A stretch of DNA of 28,548 nucleotides from Bacillota bacterium (GTDB lineage: Bacteria > Bacillota > Clostridia > Oscillospirales > Ruminococcaceae). The stretch lies in assembly GCA_023421245.1 (NCBI GenBank), contig JAEZTV010000023.1:1-28548 (forward strand), in the 5' to 3' direction. A program made the position numbers and the translations under genes. The notes beneath the pieces were generated by a model. The model saw only the letters and a list, made by a program, of their open reading frames with translations, had not been told where the DNA came from and did not search any database. Of this stretch, positions 14,583 through 23,697 are shown piece after piece; position 1 is the stretch's first letter; every line of letters begins with the position of its first letter.

Positions 14583-16343
14583 TTATCCCTTTTTTGTGTT
14601 TAGGCTGCGTACAAACTCTTCAAGATCCGCTCCGCTGAGCTTGGCCACCTGTTCGGGAGTTTTTTCATTCTTACACCGCAGCAATGCATCCGCGCTTTGT
14701 TCCGCATCCTGCCTTGTATAGCTTTTAACCGACGATTGCGCAAGCATCCAGGCAAGACGCGACATCTGTGCGTCATTAAACTGCGCGGATAGTGCGGTAA
14801 GGCTGCATTCCCCCGCCGCGCGGATACGCTCGGTAACGCGCTCGAACACGATGCGGTTAAAATCGGTAACAAAGCTTTGCGGGGTAAGCCTTTTATCGAT
14901 GATATCAATAAAATCGGGATGCTTTAGCAGCATGGTAATCAGGCTTTCCTCTATGATTGCCGCTTTCAGGTTTGCCTGGCGCTGAGGATTAACGGTATCC
15001 ATACCGCTGGATACCGCGCTCATCACACGCACATCCCGCCTAAGTTTTTTATCCTGTGCTCTTCTTTTTCTGGTGATAAACCCTTTGACCTGCTCATCAA
15101 TTGCCTGCCGCCCAATGCCAAGCTCCTGCGCAAGGCGGGCCGCATATACCTCCCGCTCCACGGGGCTTTTGATTTCCGCCAATACGGTGCAGGCCTCCTT
15201 GAGGTAGTTTACCCTGCCATCGGCTGTTTCAATATCGTATTTCGACTTCACCTTGGCAAGCTCGTATTCCGTCGCATTGGCGGAACCGTCAAGCAGCAGG
15301 CGAAAGCGGGTCGAACCGAATTTCTTGATATATTCATCGGGGTCTTTTGCGCCCTCCATCCGCAGCACCTTAATGCGGATACCGGTTGGCTCCAGCACGC
15401 TGATGGCACGTTTGGTCGCCTTTTGCCCCGCTTCGTCCGAATCAAACGCTATAACAACTTCGCCTACATAGTTTGCAATCAAGCGCGCATGCTCGGCGGT
15501 AAACGCCGTGCCCAGCGATGCAACGGCGTTGTCAAAACCGCCCTGATGGATGGCGACAACGTCCATATAGCCCTCGGCGAGAATCATTCTTTTCTCTTTG
15601 GTCGCCTTTGCAAGGTTCATGGCATATAGCGTCCGGCTCTTGTGAAACACCGGGGTGTCGGACGAGTTAAGGTATTTGGGGCCCCGCTCGCCAAGATCGC
15701 GCCCGCCAAACGCAATAACATTGCCGCGCAGGTCGATAATGGGAAAGATAATGCGGTTGCGAAATTGGTCGTACGCGCCGTTTTTTCCGCGCGACGCAAG
15801 GTTTGCCGCGATGATCTCATCCTCCGCATAGCCCATTGATGTAAGGTGGCGTAGCAGGTCGTGCCAGCTTTCGCGCGCATACCCAAGCCCAAAGCGGGTG
15901 ATGACCGAGTCGGAAAGCCCGCGTCCGCGCAGGTAGGCGAGCGCGTTTTTACCCTGCTCGCTTGTAAGCATGCGGTAGTAAAACCTTGCGGCTTCGCGGT
16001 TAATCTCTAAAATCCTGCCACGCAGGCGGAGCACCTGCTCATCCTGCTCATCGGTCGGCAGACGCATCCCCGCACGGTCGGCAAGAAGCTTTAACGCCTC
16101 GATATATTCGAGATTCTCTACCCTCTTAATAAACGAGATAACATCCCCGCCCGCTCCACAACCGAAGCAGTAAAACGACTGACTGTCGGGATAGACGGTA
16201 AAGGATGGGGTCTTTTCGGTGTGAAACGGGCAGAGCCCTACCATGTTTCGCCCGGCGCGTTTGAGCGTAACGTAGGAGGATACCATCTGAACAACATCAC
16301 TTTTGTACTTGAGCTCTTCCAAAAATCGCTCCGAGATTGCCAC
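14583..16343 (-). CDS. dnaG: DNA primase DnaG
   Basis: The protein has 586 residues, normal for Firmicute DnaG. It makes RNA primers at the replication fork. The CHC2-type zinc-binding domain has Cys38, His41, Cys59 and Cys62 (CPFHTEKTPSF and CFGCGAGGD). The catalytic core and Toprim domain include EGYMDVVAIHQGGFDNAVASLG and the metal-binding AFDSDEAG. The C-terminal helicase-interaction region follows, with low conservation as expected. The start is GTG at 16343, supported by AAAGGGTG upstream. It is the first gene of a dnaG-rpoD unit, with a likely promoter in the 273-base gap behind dgt. Confidence 0.97.
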   Translation of the reverse strand: MAISERFLEELKYKSDVVQMVSSYVTLKRAGRNMVGLCPFHTEKTPSFTVYPDSQSFYCFGCGAGGDVISFIKRVENLEYIEALKLLADRAGMRLPTDEQDEQVLRLRGRILEINREAARFYYRMLTSEQGKNALAYLRGRGLSDSVITRFGLGYARESWHDLLRHLTSMGYAEDEIIAANLASRGKNGAYDQFRNRIIFPIIDLRGNVIAFGGRDLGERGPKYLNSSDTPVFHKSRTLYAMNLAKATKEKRMILAEGYMDVVAIHQGGFDNAVASLGTAFTAEHARLIANYVGEVVIAFDSDEAGQKATKRAISVLEPTGIRIKVLRMEGAKDPDEYIKKFGSTRFRLLLDGSANATEYELAKVKSKYDIETADGRVNYLKEACTVLAEIKSPVEREVYAARLAQELGIGRQAIDEQVKGFITRKRRAQDKKLRRDVRVMSAVSSGMDTVNPQRQANLKAAIIEESLITMLLKHPDFIDIIDKRLTPQSFVTDFNRIVFERVTERIRAAGECSLTALSAQFNDAQMSRLAWMLAQSSVKSYTRQDAEQSADALLRCKNEKTPEQVAKLSGADLEEFVRSLNTKKG

Positions 16344-16409
16344 CGCGTTTCACCCTTTCTCATTACCCGTATACACAGGCAAGTAATTCTTCCGGCACGG
16401 GCGGCAGGG

Positions 16410-16438
16410 ATAATACCGATTCGGGGCAATCGTCACAA
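16410..16438 (-). promoter_or_regulatory. Candidate dnaG-rpoD promoter
   Basis: On the minus strand TTGTGA (16438-16433), a 17-base spacer and TATTAT (16415-16410) lie about 67 bases before the dnaG start. The spacer itself contains an inverted repeat CGATT-gccccg-AATCG. The boxes match 4/6 and 5/6. Confidence 0.45.
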
Positions 16439-16616
16439 ACCGCCTACCTACTGCATTAGTGCACAAAAATGCGGCTTTTGACTGCCATTGCGAACAAACA
16501 TGTTGTAAAGTCTTTGCAAGTATGCGCAAAAACCGCACCAAAGCTTGGTTTTTCCTTGCAAATATACTACATAGAATGTTCGCGCACGGTATAATTATTC
16601 CTTTTTAAGCGCCGCT

Positions 16617-17624
16617 TTAGTCATACAGCCCTGTTTTCCACGGCTTGGGGATGAAAATATCATTGTATACTGCGGTGGCATAGCGATCACTCATGCCCGA
16701 GATGTAGTCGCATACCGCACGTTCCTGCCCGTCCGCCTCAAGAATTCGTTTATAGTTTTCGGGTAATCGGTCCGGATTGTCCATAAAAAAATCAAACAGC
16801 GCGCGGACGATATGTTCCGCCTTGTGTTCTTCTCCCTTCGCAACAGGGTCGACATACACGGTGGCAAACATAAATTCCCGCAGCTGCCCAAACGCCTCGG
16901 CCGCCTCCGGCTCCATCTCAATGCTGTTATGGCTTGCCCGAATGGCAGACTGCACAAGTGTTGTAATGCGCTGGGTTTTAGAACCGCCCAGCGTGACATG
17001 AACCTGCCAGGGGATGTTTTCCTCACTGAGTATCCCCGCGCGCACAGCATCCTCAATGTCGTGGTTAAGGTACGCAATCTTATCTGCGACGCGCACCGTC
17101 TGCCCCTCCAGGGTGTCGGCACTATGGCCGGTTGTGTGGCACGCAATGCCATTGCGTACCTCATATGTAAGGTTAAGGCCCTCGCCGTCCTTCTCGAGAT
17201 GCTCCACCACCCGAACACTCTGCTCGTAGTGCCGGTAACCCATACTGCACACCTCGTTAAGTGCGCGTTCGCCTGCATGGCCAAATGGTGTATGTCCAAG
17301 GTCGTGCCCAAGAGCGATGGCCTCGGTAAGGTCCTCGTTGAGACGCAACCCCCTTGCGATGGTACGTGCAATCTGCGAAACCTCCAGCGTATGGGTAAGC
17401 CTCGTGCGGTAGTGGTCCCCCTCGGGGCTGAGCAGCATCTGCGTCTTTTGCATCAGGCGGCGAAACGCGTTACAGTGCAGGATGCGGTCACGGTCACGCT
17501 GGTATACCGTCCGCAACTCACAGTCAGGCTCATCGTGGTCTCTGCCGCGTGACTTACAGGCCTTTGCGGCAAGCGATGAGAGCGTTTGCAGCTCAAACAG
17601 CTCGGTCTGCTCACGAATCGTCAT
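16617..17624 (-). CDS. dgt: Deoxyguanosinetriphosphate triphosphohydrolase-like protein (HD domain)
   Basis: The protein has 335 residues, in line with the short dGTPase-like class. It hydrolyses dNTPs, classically dGTP, to the nucleoside and triphosphate, helping to control dNTP pools. The N-terminal CNAFRRLMQKTQ...RTRLTHTLEVSQIAR carries the metal His78. The HD motif is His107-Asp108 in ALGHDLGHTPFGHAGE. DKIAYLNHDIEDAV supplies the distal Asp. All HD-domain metal ligands are present. The neighbourhood dgt-dnaG-rpoD is common in clostridia. A GGGGTGGGG tract precedes the ATG at 17624. No clear terminator separates it from dnaG. Confidence 0.93.
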   Translation of the reverse strand: MTIREQTELFELQTLSSLAAKACKSRGRDHDEPDCELRTVYQRDRDRILHCNAFRRLMQKTQMLLSPEGDHYRTRLTHTLEVSQIARTIARGLRLNEDLTEAIALGHDLGHTPFGHAGERALNEVCSMGYRHYEQSVRVVEHLEKDGEGLNLTYEVRNGIACHTTGHSADTLEGQTVRVADKIAYLNHDIEDAVRAGILSEENIPWQVHVTLGGSKTQRITTLVQSAIRASHNSIEMEPEAAEAFGQLREFMFATVYVDPVAKGEEHKAEHIVRALFDFFMDNPDRLPENYKRILEADGQERAVCDYISGMSDRYATAVYNDIFIPKPWKTGLYD

Positions 17625-17747
17625 GTCCCCACCCCCAATTTGGTATACTATGCTGAATCTGCCGCCGCAACAGCAGCAGGTTGTCCTTATTCTATATTCT
17701 ATTATACGTTATATCCGGGCAAATTCCTTTAATTTTTTTATAATTAT

Positions 17748-18365
17748 TCAGTCCAGCTCCGTAAAAAGGCCGGTAAGCTCGGTAATGCAGATATTTGCCG
17801 CACACAGCTCGGTAATCTCGTCGCAAAAAGTCTGCACCCGCTCAGCACGAATCAGCACATCCAGCCGTACCGCCGCGCCAAATTCGCTATCCTGCACACG
17901 GGCGTTGTAGCGCGGCAAAACCCGCTGTATCCCGCCGTAAAAGGGGTACGCCATCTGCATGCGCAGCACGCGGCAGTCACTCATTACAACAACCTCGGCC
18001 GCATCCACCGCAAGCTTTGCGGCATGTGAATAGGCACGCACCAGCCCGCCCGCCCCAAGCAGGATGCCCCCAAAGTAGCGGGTGATAACTACACAAACAT
18101 CGCTTAAGCCCTCGCGAAGCAGCACCTCCAGCGCAGGAACACCGCCCGTGCCGGACGGCTCACCGTCGTCGGAACATCGGCGCTGCCCGCCCTGCAATAT
18201 GTAAGCAAACACGTTGTGGCGGGCATCGCGCTCACGCGCCTTGATTTGCGCAACAAAGGCTGCTGCCTGCGCTTCATCGCAGACGGGTGCAATCTGCCCG
18301 ATAAATCGGGAGCGCTGCTCGACAAACTCGTCTGCCGCCGCCGTGCGGATTGTTTTATACTGCAT
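17748..18365 (-). CDS. yigZ: YigZ/IMPACT family protein
   Basis: The protein has 205 residues from ATG 18365. The N-terminal UPF0029/Impact domain has RSRFIGQIAPV near 20 and the signature RYFGGILLGAGGLVRAYSHAA near 95-115. RRCSDDGEPSGTGG lies before it. A small DUF1949-type C-terminal domain follows. The family (E. coli YigZ, B. subtilis YvyE) is conserved and linked to translation, but its activity is unsettled. The ATG at 18365 is preferred because the homologous start is there. An upstream extension to 18422 would run into the rpmE terminator hairpin. It lies upstream of dgt on the same strand, with a 123-base gap. Confidence 0.92.
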   Translation of the reverse strand: MQYKTIRTAAADEFVEQRSRFIGQIAPVCDEAQAAAFVAQIKARERDARHNVFAYILQGGQRRCSDDGEPSGTGGVPALEVLLREGLSDVCVVITRYFGGILLGAGGLVRAYSHAAKLAVDAAEVVVMSDCRVLRMQMAYPFYGGIQRVLPRYNARVQDSEFGAAVRLDVLIRAERVQTFCDEITELCAANICITELTGLFTELD

Positions 18366-18400
18366 GCCCTTACCCACCCGTCCGTTTATTCGTAAGCAAA

Positions 18401-18429
18401 TTAGGCGGTGTCTAAAAAACACCGCCTAA
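18401..18429 (-). terminator. Rho-independent terminator of rpmE
   Basis: TTAGGCGGTGT (18401-18411) and ACACCGCCTAA (18419-18429) form a perfect 11-bp stem around a 7-base loop, 26 bases after the rpmE stop. The tail on the minus strand is TTTGCTTA, so the T-run is short. Confidence 0.72.
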
Positions 18430-18455
18430 GCAATTCCGATTAAGACCGCCATGCA

Positions 18456-18662
18456 CTATATGCCGTCGCGACCAAAACGCTTATTGAAACGATCAACACG
18501 GCCGCCCGTATCCACCAGCTTCTGCTTGCCGGTAAAGAATGGATGGCATTTTGAGCAGATTTCCACGCGGATGTTCTCTCTGGTTGATGCAGTATCAATT
18601 ACGTTTCCGCACGCACAGGAAACCGTGGTGGCTTTATACTCAGGATGAATGCCCTTCTTCAC
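18456..18662 (-). CDS. rpmE: 50S ribosomal protein L31, zinc-binding type
   Basis: The protein has 68 residues and starts MKKGIHPEY, encoded with a GTG initiation codon at 18662. The GTG is chosen because GGAGGG lies 6 bases upstream and the L31 N-terminus begins exactly there. Frames starting further upstream add an unlikely leader. Cys16, Cys18, Cys36 and Cys39 (CAC and CSKC) mark the zinc-containing C+ form of L31. CHPFFTGKQK and the basic C-terminus VDRFNKRFG are typical. It is a single-gene unit with its own promoter and terminator and a leader of about 145 bases. Confidence 0.97.
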   Translation of the reverse strand: MKKGIHPEYKATTVSCACGNVIDTASTRENIRVEICSKCHPFFTGKQKLVDTGGRVDRFNKRFGRDGI

Positions 18663-18806
18663 AATAAACCCTCCAATCCGCCCCGCAGCACCTTGCGCCC
18701 TTCCAAAGGGCCTGCACAGCATTTCGCAGAAGGCGAAGCAACCTCTGCCCTGTACCTATCGGTCAAACACAGCCGCAAAACACGATGTGTCCGTTCCCAA
18801 CATAGC
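18663..18806 (-). promoter_or_regulatory. Long rpmE 5' leader with hairpins (possible L31 leader)
   Basis: The predicted transcript has about 145 bases before the rpmE start. On the minus strand it can form TTCGC-cttct-GCGAA and GCCCTT-tgg-AAGGGC. Autoregulatory L31 leaders are known in Firmicutes, so a feedback site for L31 is possible. I cannot match it to a defined consensus by eye. Confidence 0.35.
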
Positions 18807-18813
18807 AAATTAG

Positions 18814-18842
18814 ATATTATCACAATTGCCCAAAAAAATCAA
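18814..18842 (-). promoter_or_regulatory. Candidate sigma-A promoter of rpmE
   Basis: On the minus strand TTGATT (18842-18837), a 17-base spacer and TAATAT (18819-18814) lie upstream of rpmE. A TG at the end of the spacer adds extended -10 character. Confidence 0.5.
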
Positions 18843-18917
18843 GAGCTAAATCAAGCCGCAAGAAAGATTCGGGGGCATATTTCAGCACAAATCAAGAAAA
18901 TCAGCTGAGAGATAACC

Positions 18918-20633
18918 CTATAGCCCCAACAGCCTTGTAATTACCTGCTGCTGTGCGGCGCTGTGCGTGTGAGCTTCGGCAAGCGTTTTGCCTACGTTGG
19001 TGTGATAAACCTTAATCTTGGGCTCGGTGCCCGAGGGACGCACCACAAACGAGCTGCCGTCTGCCAAAAAGTAGACAAGCACATTAGACTTGGGCAGCAA
19101 AATCTCTTTCTGTGTGCCCGCAATAAGGTCTTGCTCAATGCGCTGCTCGTAATCTGCCCTGCGAATTACCTTATGCCCGTTTACCGTATCCGGCGGGGCA
19201 GCACGCAGGGTGTCCATAATTTCTCTCATACGCTCCATGCCGCTTTTGCCTTCAAACTCAAAGTTCTGGATGACGCTGACATAGCTGCCATAGGTATTGT
19301 AGATGTCGCGGCGAACATCAAGCAGCGTTTTTCCTTTTGTTTTATAGTACGCCGCCATCTCACAGATCAGCATTGACGCCACAACCGCGTCCTTATCGCG
19401 CACATAGGTGCCCGCAAGGTAGCCGTAGCTTTCTTCAAAGCCAAAGATAAAGCGGCCGGACTCGCCTGCCTTTTCAAGCAGCGCAATCTGCTCGCCAATG
19501 AATTTAAACCCGGTGAGCACGTTGCGCAGCTCCACGCCGTATTTCTCGGCGATCTTCGCGGCAAGCTCGGTCGATACAATCGATTTCACCGCAACCGGAT
19601 TTTCGGGCATCGTTCCCTTCTCCAAACGGCAGCGGCAGATGTACTCCAAAAGCAGTACGCCAACCTCGTTGCCGGTAATCAGTTCCATGCCATTTTCACC
19701 TTTTACGGCAATACCGACGCGGTCGCAGTCGGGGTCGGTGGCAAGCAGCATATCGGCATCTATACTCTCACACAGCGCAAGCCCAAGGGTCAGCGCATCG
19801 CGCATCTCGGGGTTTGGGTAGGGGCAGGTGGTAAAGTTGCCGTCCGGCATTTCCTGCTCGGGCACCACGGTGACATCCTGCATTCCAATGCGGGAGAGTA
19901 TCTCGCGCACCGGCAGGTTGCCCGTTCCATTGAGGGGGGTAAACACCAGTTTAAAGCCCGCACCCTCGCACAGCCCGGGGCTCAGCTGCTGCGCAAGCAC
20001 ACAGCGGTAATAAGCTTCATGCACATCCTGCCCGATGACGGCAATCGTGCCGTCTGTCACTGCCTTGTTAAATTCTGCGGTCTTTACATCAGTAAAGTAA
20101 TCAACCCTGCCAATCTCCTCCAGCACAACATCGGCAATCTCAGGTCCAATCTGGCAGCCCGTTTCATCATATACCTTAAAGCCGTTATATTTTGCGGGAT
20201 TGTGCGATGCGGTAACCATAATACCCGCCTGACACGTAAGCGTGCGCACCGCATAGGACAGCATGGGGGTGGGCGCAAGACTGGAATAAATGTATGTTTT
20301 AACGCCGTTTGCAGCAAGCACTGCCGCGGCATGGCGCGCAAACAGCTCGCTTTTGTTGCGGGAATCGTATGCAATGGCAACCGATGCATTGTCGTACCGG
20401 CTGCAAAGGTAGTTGGCCAGCCCCTGTGTGGCACGCCCAACCACATAAACATTCATACGGTTAGTGCCCGCACCCAACACGCCGCGAATACCGCCTGTGC
20501 CAAACTCAAGCTCGCGGTAAAAACGGTCGGTAATCTCGGCCGTGTTGCCGCAAATCTCTGCCAGCTCCTGTGAAAGATCGCAGTCACACAGCTCCCGTCC
20601 GCTCCAATGTTCATACAGCTTCATTACATCCAT
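18918..20633 (-). CDS. Phosphoglucomutase/phosphomannomutase (alpha-D-phosphohexomutase)
   Basis: The protein has 571 residues, the usual length of Firmicute PgcA-type enzymes. It interconverts hexose 1- and 6-phosphates for cell-wall and polysaccharide precursors. All four active-site loops are visible: the phosphoserine loop TASHNP (about 141-146), the metal loop DPDCDR, the sugar-binding loop GFEESYGYLAG and the phosphate loop RPSGTEPKIKVY near the C-terminus. The start at 20633 is chosen because GGAG lies 9 bases upstream and the normal N-terminus (MKLYEHW) follows within 3 codons. A frame to 20669 adds 12 residues without support. Glucose versus mannose preference cannot be told from sequence. 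Confidence 0.93.
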   Translation of the reverse strand: MDVMKLYEHWSGRELCDCDLSQELAEICGNTAEITDRFYRELEFGTGGIRGVLGAGTNRMNVYVVGRATQGLANYLCSRYDNASVAIAYDSRNKSELFARHAAAVLAANGVKTYIYSSLAPTPMLSYAVRTLTCQAGIMVTASHNPAKYNGFKVYDETGCQIGPEIADVVLEEIGRVDYFTDVKTAEFNKAVTDGTIAVIGQDVHEAYYRCVLAQQLSPGLCEGAGFKLVFTPLNGTGNLPVREILSRIGMQDVTVVPEQEMPDGNFTTCPYPNPEMRDALTLGLALCESIDADMLLATDPDCDRVGIAVKGENGMELITGNEVGVLLLEYICRCRLEKGTMPENPVAVKSIVSTELAAKIAEKYGVELRNVLTGFKFIGEQIALLEKAGESGRFIFGFEESYGYLAGTYVRDKDAVVASMLICEMAAYYKTKGKTLLDVRRDIYNTYGSYVSVIQNFEFEGKSGMERMREIMDTLRAAPPDTVNGHKVIRRADYEQRIEQDLIAGTQKEILLPKSNVLVYFLADGSSFVVRPSGTEPKIKVYHTNVGKTLAEAHTHSAAQQQVITRLLGL

Positions 20634-20847
20634 GCTAATCTTCTCCATCATAAAAAATGTTGCCGGCACGCGGGCGCGCCGTATTGTTTGACAAGCACCG
20701 ACAGCACGTTCTATTTTTATACTTTACTTGCAATCGGGCATTGGCCGAGATATACTAAAACATAGAAATCATGGCTTTCATTCTGGTAAAAGCCTTCCGC
20801 TATTATATATTATTTTCCGCTTCATGTAAACTTAGCCAAGAAAGTTT

Positions 20848-20876
20848 TTGCAATACTACAGATTGTAACATATTTA
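20848..20876 (+). promoter_or_regulatory. Weak candidate promoter of the P-type ATPase homologue
   Basis: TTGCAA (20848-20853), a 17-base spacer and TATTTA (20871-20876) lie about 50 bases before the start. The surrounding 294-base divergent gap is AT-rich and holds a GGCTTT/AAAGCC stem (20773-20794). No clear promoter was found for the divergent phosphohexomutase gene. Confidence 0.3.
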
Positions 20877-20927
20877 CAGGACGGGTTTCTATTAATTTCG
20901 CTTATGCGTGCGGGGGAGGACGCCGCT

Positions 20928-23558
20928 ATGAACTGGCATAGTGTGGATACCAAACAGCTGTGCAAAACCTACGCAACCGGTGAACGCAGCGGTCTTGTGG
21001 AATACCGCTGTACCCTGCTGCGGCAAAAATATGGTGAAAACGTGTTAACCGCTCCAAGCGATGCGTCCTTTATTAATTCCACCGTTCAAGAGTTAAAAAG
21101 TCCCCCGGGCATCAACTCCCTGCTTGTACTGATTACCGTGCTTGTTCTTGCCTGTATGGGCAGGCTGCACTGGGTATGGGCGTTGTGTGCGGGCGCGATA
21201 GCGCTTGCGAGCGTTGCGCTCCGCGCGTTTCTTTCCTTTCGGGCCGACCGTCCGCTCAAGCGATTTGACGCTCTTTCGGTGCCGACCGCCGAGGTGATAC
21301 GCGGCGGCATGACGCAGCGTCTGCCTGCCTCGCAGCTTGTGCCGGGCGATCTTATCCTCTTAAACGTAGGCGACCGCATCCCTGCCGATGCGCGTCTTTT
21401 GGAAAGTGACGGCCTGCGTTGTGACGAATCGGTGCTTACGGGACGTATGCAGCCCCAATTAAAACGCGCAGATGTACTGCTTGAAACGGATACGCCTGCC
21501 GCAGACCGCATTAACATGGTGTATATGGGCTGCGATGTCATTTCGGGGTATGGTCGTGCGGTGGTGACCGCTACCGGCATACGCACCGAGTTTGGACGTC
21601 TGCTCACCTCGATGGCAGAGAAGCGGCAAAAGCGCGCAGCGCCAAATGGCTTGTTTTATCATCTGGGGATTGTTTTACTGAGTGCGGCCGCGCTCTTTGT
21701 TGCCGTTACTGCGGTTTATGCGCCGGTAACCCACACCCCGTTTTCTCAGCTTGCGGATATCCTTGGCGCCATGCCGGTCGCCGCCGCACTGATTCCGCTG
21801 ACCGCCGCCCAGGCTGCGGTAGTGCGTATGGGTGAGCGTCGCCTTGCACTGCGTGGCGCTGCGATTAAGCGTACCGGCACGCTTGAGACTCTTGGGAACG
21901 TTTCGCTTATCTGTACCGAAAAAGACGGTGTGTTCACCCAAAACCATCTTACAGTGGAAGCGCTTTGGTCACACGGTGCCCTAACCCCGTTCAGCGCGCG
22001 CCTTACCGATAACGCACTTGCACTGCTTAAGCTGTGTGCGCTGTGCAACAATGCCGTTATCTCGTTTGAGGACGGCGAAGAACGCCGGCAGGGCAGTCCT
22101 GCCGAAACCGCCGTGCTGGATGCCGCCATGCGCAACGGCATGAGCCGCAAGCTGCTGGGCAAGGAATATCCCCGCCTTGGCGAGATACCGTTCACCACTG
22201 AACGCATGCGCATGACCACTGTCAACGATATCGAAGGCGAACCGGTGGTTATTGTAAAGGGTGGGTTTGATATTCTTTTGCCGATGTGCGCACACGGCTC
22301 CCTTGATACGGCACAAAAGGCACACGCCGAGCTGTGCGGGCGCTTTCCGCATGTGATTGCCGTTGCATACAAGCAGCTCGACGCAATACCCGATGCGCTA
22401 AACCCCGCAGAGCTTGAGTGCGGCCTGACGCTTGCCGGGCTGATCGGGCTTTCCGACCCTTTTCGGCCCGACGCCGAAAAGGCCGTGCACGTTTGCCGCG
22501 CCGAAGGAATTCGCACCATTCTGATGACCAATGACCATATCAGCACCGCGTGCACCGCCGCGCGCTCCCTCGGCATCCTGACCGACGATAATCAGGCGAT
22601 TTCCGGAGACGATCTTACGCTGTTTTCCGACAAGGAACTTGCCGCCGTAATCGAAAGCCTTACGGTCTATGCCCGCATCGGGGACCATGATAAGGCGCGG
22701 GTCATCAACGCGTGGAAACGTAAAGGCCACACTGTGCTTGTCGTTGGCAGCGGCATGCGTGAGCTTCCCGCGATTGGGGCGGCGGATATCGGCTGCTGTA
22801 TGCGCGAATGCGCGGGCGAAGGGCTGAAATCCGTCTGCGATTTGCTTGTTACCGACAATCGCTTTACCACCGTGCTTGAAGCCATTCGTGAAAGCCGTTT
22901 TGTGAAAGAGAACCTGCATCAGGCAGCGCGCTATCTCCTCTCATCCTGCTTTGCCTCACTCTTTACCGCCGCGGCCGCACTAATACCGGGCATTTCCTCT
23001 CTTATTTCCGTACCGCAGATATTGTTTATAAACCTGTTTCCCTCGCTGTTATTCTCTATCGCGCTTGGATGCGAGCCAACACAGGACCGTAAGCGCACGC
23101 CTGACGGCGCATCGGACCTGACGCCGGCTGCCTATCTGTTTGCCGCTCTAAAAGGATTGCTTTGTGCTCTGTTTGCGGTGGGAGCCTATTTTGTGGGCGC
23201 GAAGCTGTTTATTACCGACCTGATGGAACCTTCGCACGCAGTCGGCGGCGCAATGGCTTTCTTCGTTTTGCTGCTTTGTCAATGTGCACTTGCGGCCGCA
23301 TGCCGCAGCCGTACCGCATCATCGTTATCGCTCGGGTTTTTTTCCAGCCCGTTTTATAATGTTGCGTTGCTTCTCACCATTTTGGCGTGGATAATGTGCG
23401 CCCTGGTGCCCGCGCTCGGCCTGTGGCTTGCATTTACGCCAATCAGCGTGATTCATAGTGCGGCGGCCCTCATCATCAGCATTGTATTTGCTCTTATTCT
23501 TACACTGTGCAGAATTCCCGCCCTGATGCGCGACGCAGCGGTAGACCGGTTTGGGTAA
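20928..23558 (+). CDS. Catalytically degenerate P-type (P2A-like) cation-transporting ATPase homologue
   Basis: The protein has 876 residues, full length for a P2-type ATPase. GGGAGG lies about 8 bases before the ATG at 20928. The architecture is a cation-ATPase N-terminal domain, TM1-2, an actuator domain (LVPGDLILLNVGDRIPADARLLES), TM3-4, P and N domains, and C-terminal TM helices. The fold-defining segments are clear but the catalytic ones are changed. The phosphorylation motif DKTGT reads EKDGV, with Glu331 in place of the phosphorylated Asp. TGES reads TGRM (171-174). The TM4 ion motif PEGL reads PLTA (290-293). The hinge motif GDGxNDxP reads GSGMRELP (607-614). TGD reads TND (534-536). 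Lys444 of the KGA motif survives as KGG. The frame has no stops or shifts. It therefore looks like a retained pseudoenzyme rather than a decayed gene; its role is unknown. Confidence 0.88.
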   Translation: MNWHSVDTKQLCKTYATGERSGLVEYRCTLLRQKYGENVLTAPSDASFINSTVQELKSPPGINSLLVLITVLVLACMGRLHWVWALCAGAIALASVALRAFLSFRADRPLKRFDALSVPTAEVIRGGMTQRLPASQLVPGDLILLNVGDRIPADARLLESDGLRCDESVLTGRMQPQLKRADVLLETDTPAADRINMVYMGCDVISGYGRAVVTATGIRTEFGRLLTSMAEKRQKRAAPNGLFYHLGIVLLSAAALFVAVTAVYAPVTHTPFSQLADILGAMPVAAALIPLTAAQAAVVRMGERRLALRGAAIKRTGTLETLGNVSLICTEKDGVFTQNHLTVEALWSHGALTPFSARLTDNALALLKLCALCNNAVISFEDGEERRQGSPAETAVLDAAMRNGMSRKLLGKEYPRLGEIPFTTERMRMTTVNDIEGEPVVIVKGGFDILLPMCAHGSLDTAQKAHAELCGRFPHVIAVAYKQLDAIPDALNPAELECGLTLAGLIGLSDPFRPDAEKAVHVCRAEGIRTILMTNDHISTACTAARSLGILTDDNQAISGDDLTLFSDKELAAVIESLTVYARIGDHDKARVINAWKRKGHTVLVVGSGMRELPAIGAADIGCCMRECAGEGLKSVCDLLVTDNRFTTVLEAIRESRFVKENLHQAARYLLSSCFASLFTAAAALIPGISSLISVPQILFINLFPSLLFSIALGCEPTQDRKRTPDGASDLTPAAYLFAALKGLLCALFAVGAYFVGAKLFITDLMEPSHAVGGAMAFFVLLLCQCALAAACRSRTASSLSLGFFSSPFYNVALLLTILAWIMCALVPALGLWLAFTPISVIHSAAALIISIVFALILTLCRIPALMRDAAVDRFG

Positions 23559-23697
23559 ACCCCATCGCTTCCAAAGAACCGCCGCTCATTTTGGCATATT
23601 TGCAGTCTAGCTTTTTATAGACCGGATAGAGTAAAATAGAAAATGACATCCTTCTCATCCTGACTTGCGATTTTTGTGCCTGAAAGGGTGAATACAT

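Noticed and set aside
20904..20927. Earlier ATG for the P-type ATPase homologue
   Set aside because: The ATG at 20904 has no ribosome binding site. GGGAGG is correctly spaced only for the ATG at 20928.
21746..22576. 276-codon open frame on the minus strand
   Set aside because: It is antisense to the P-type ATPase homologue. Its Ser/Arg-rich composition is typical of a shadow frame.
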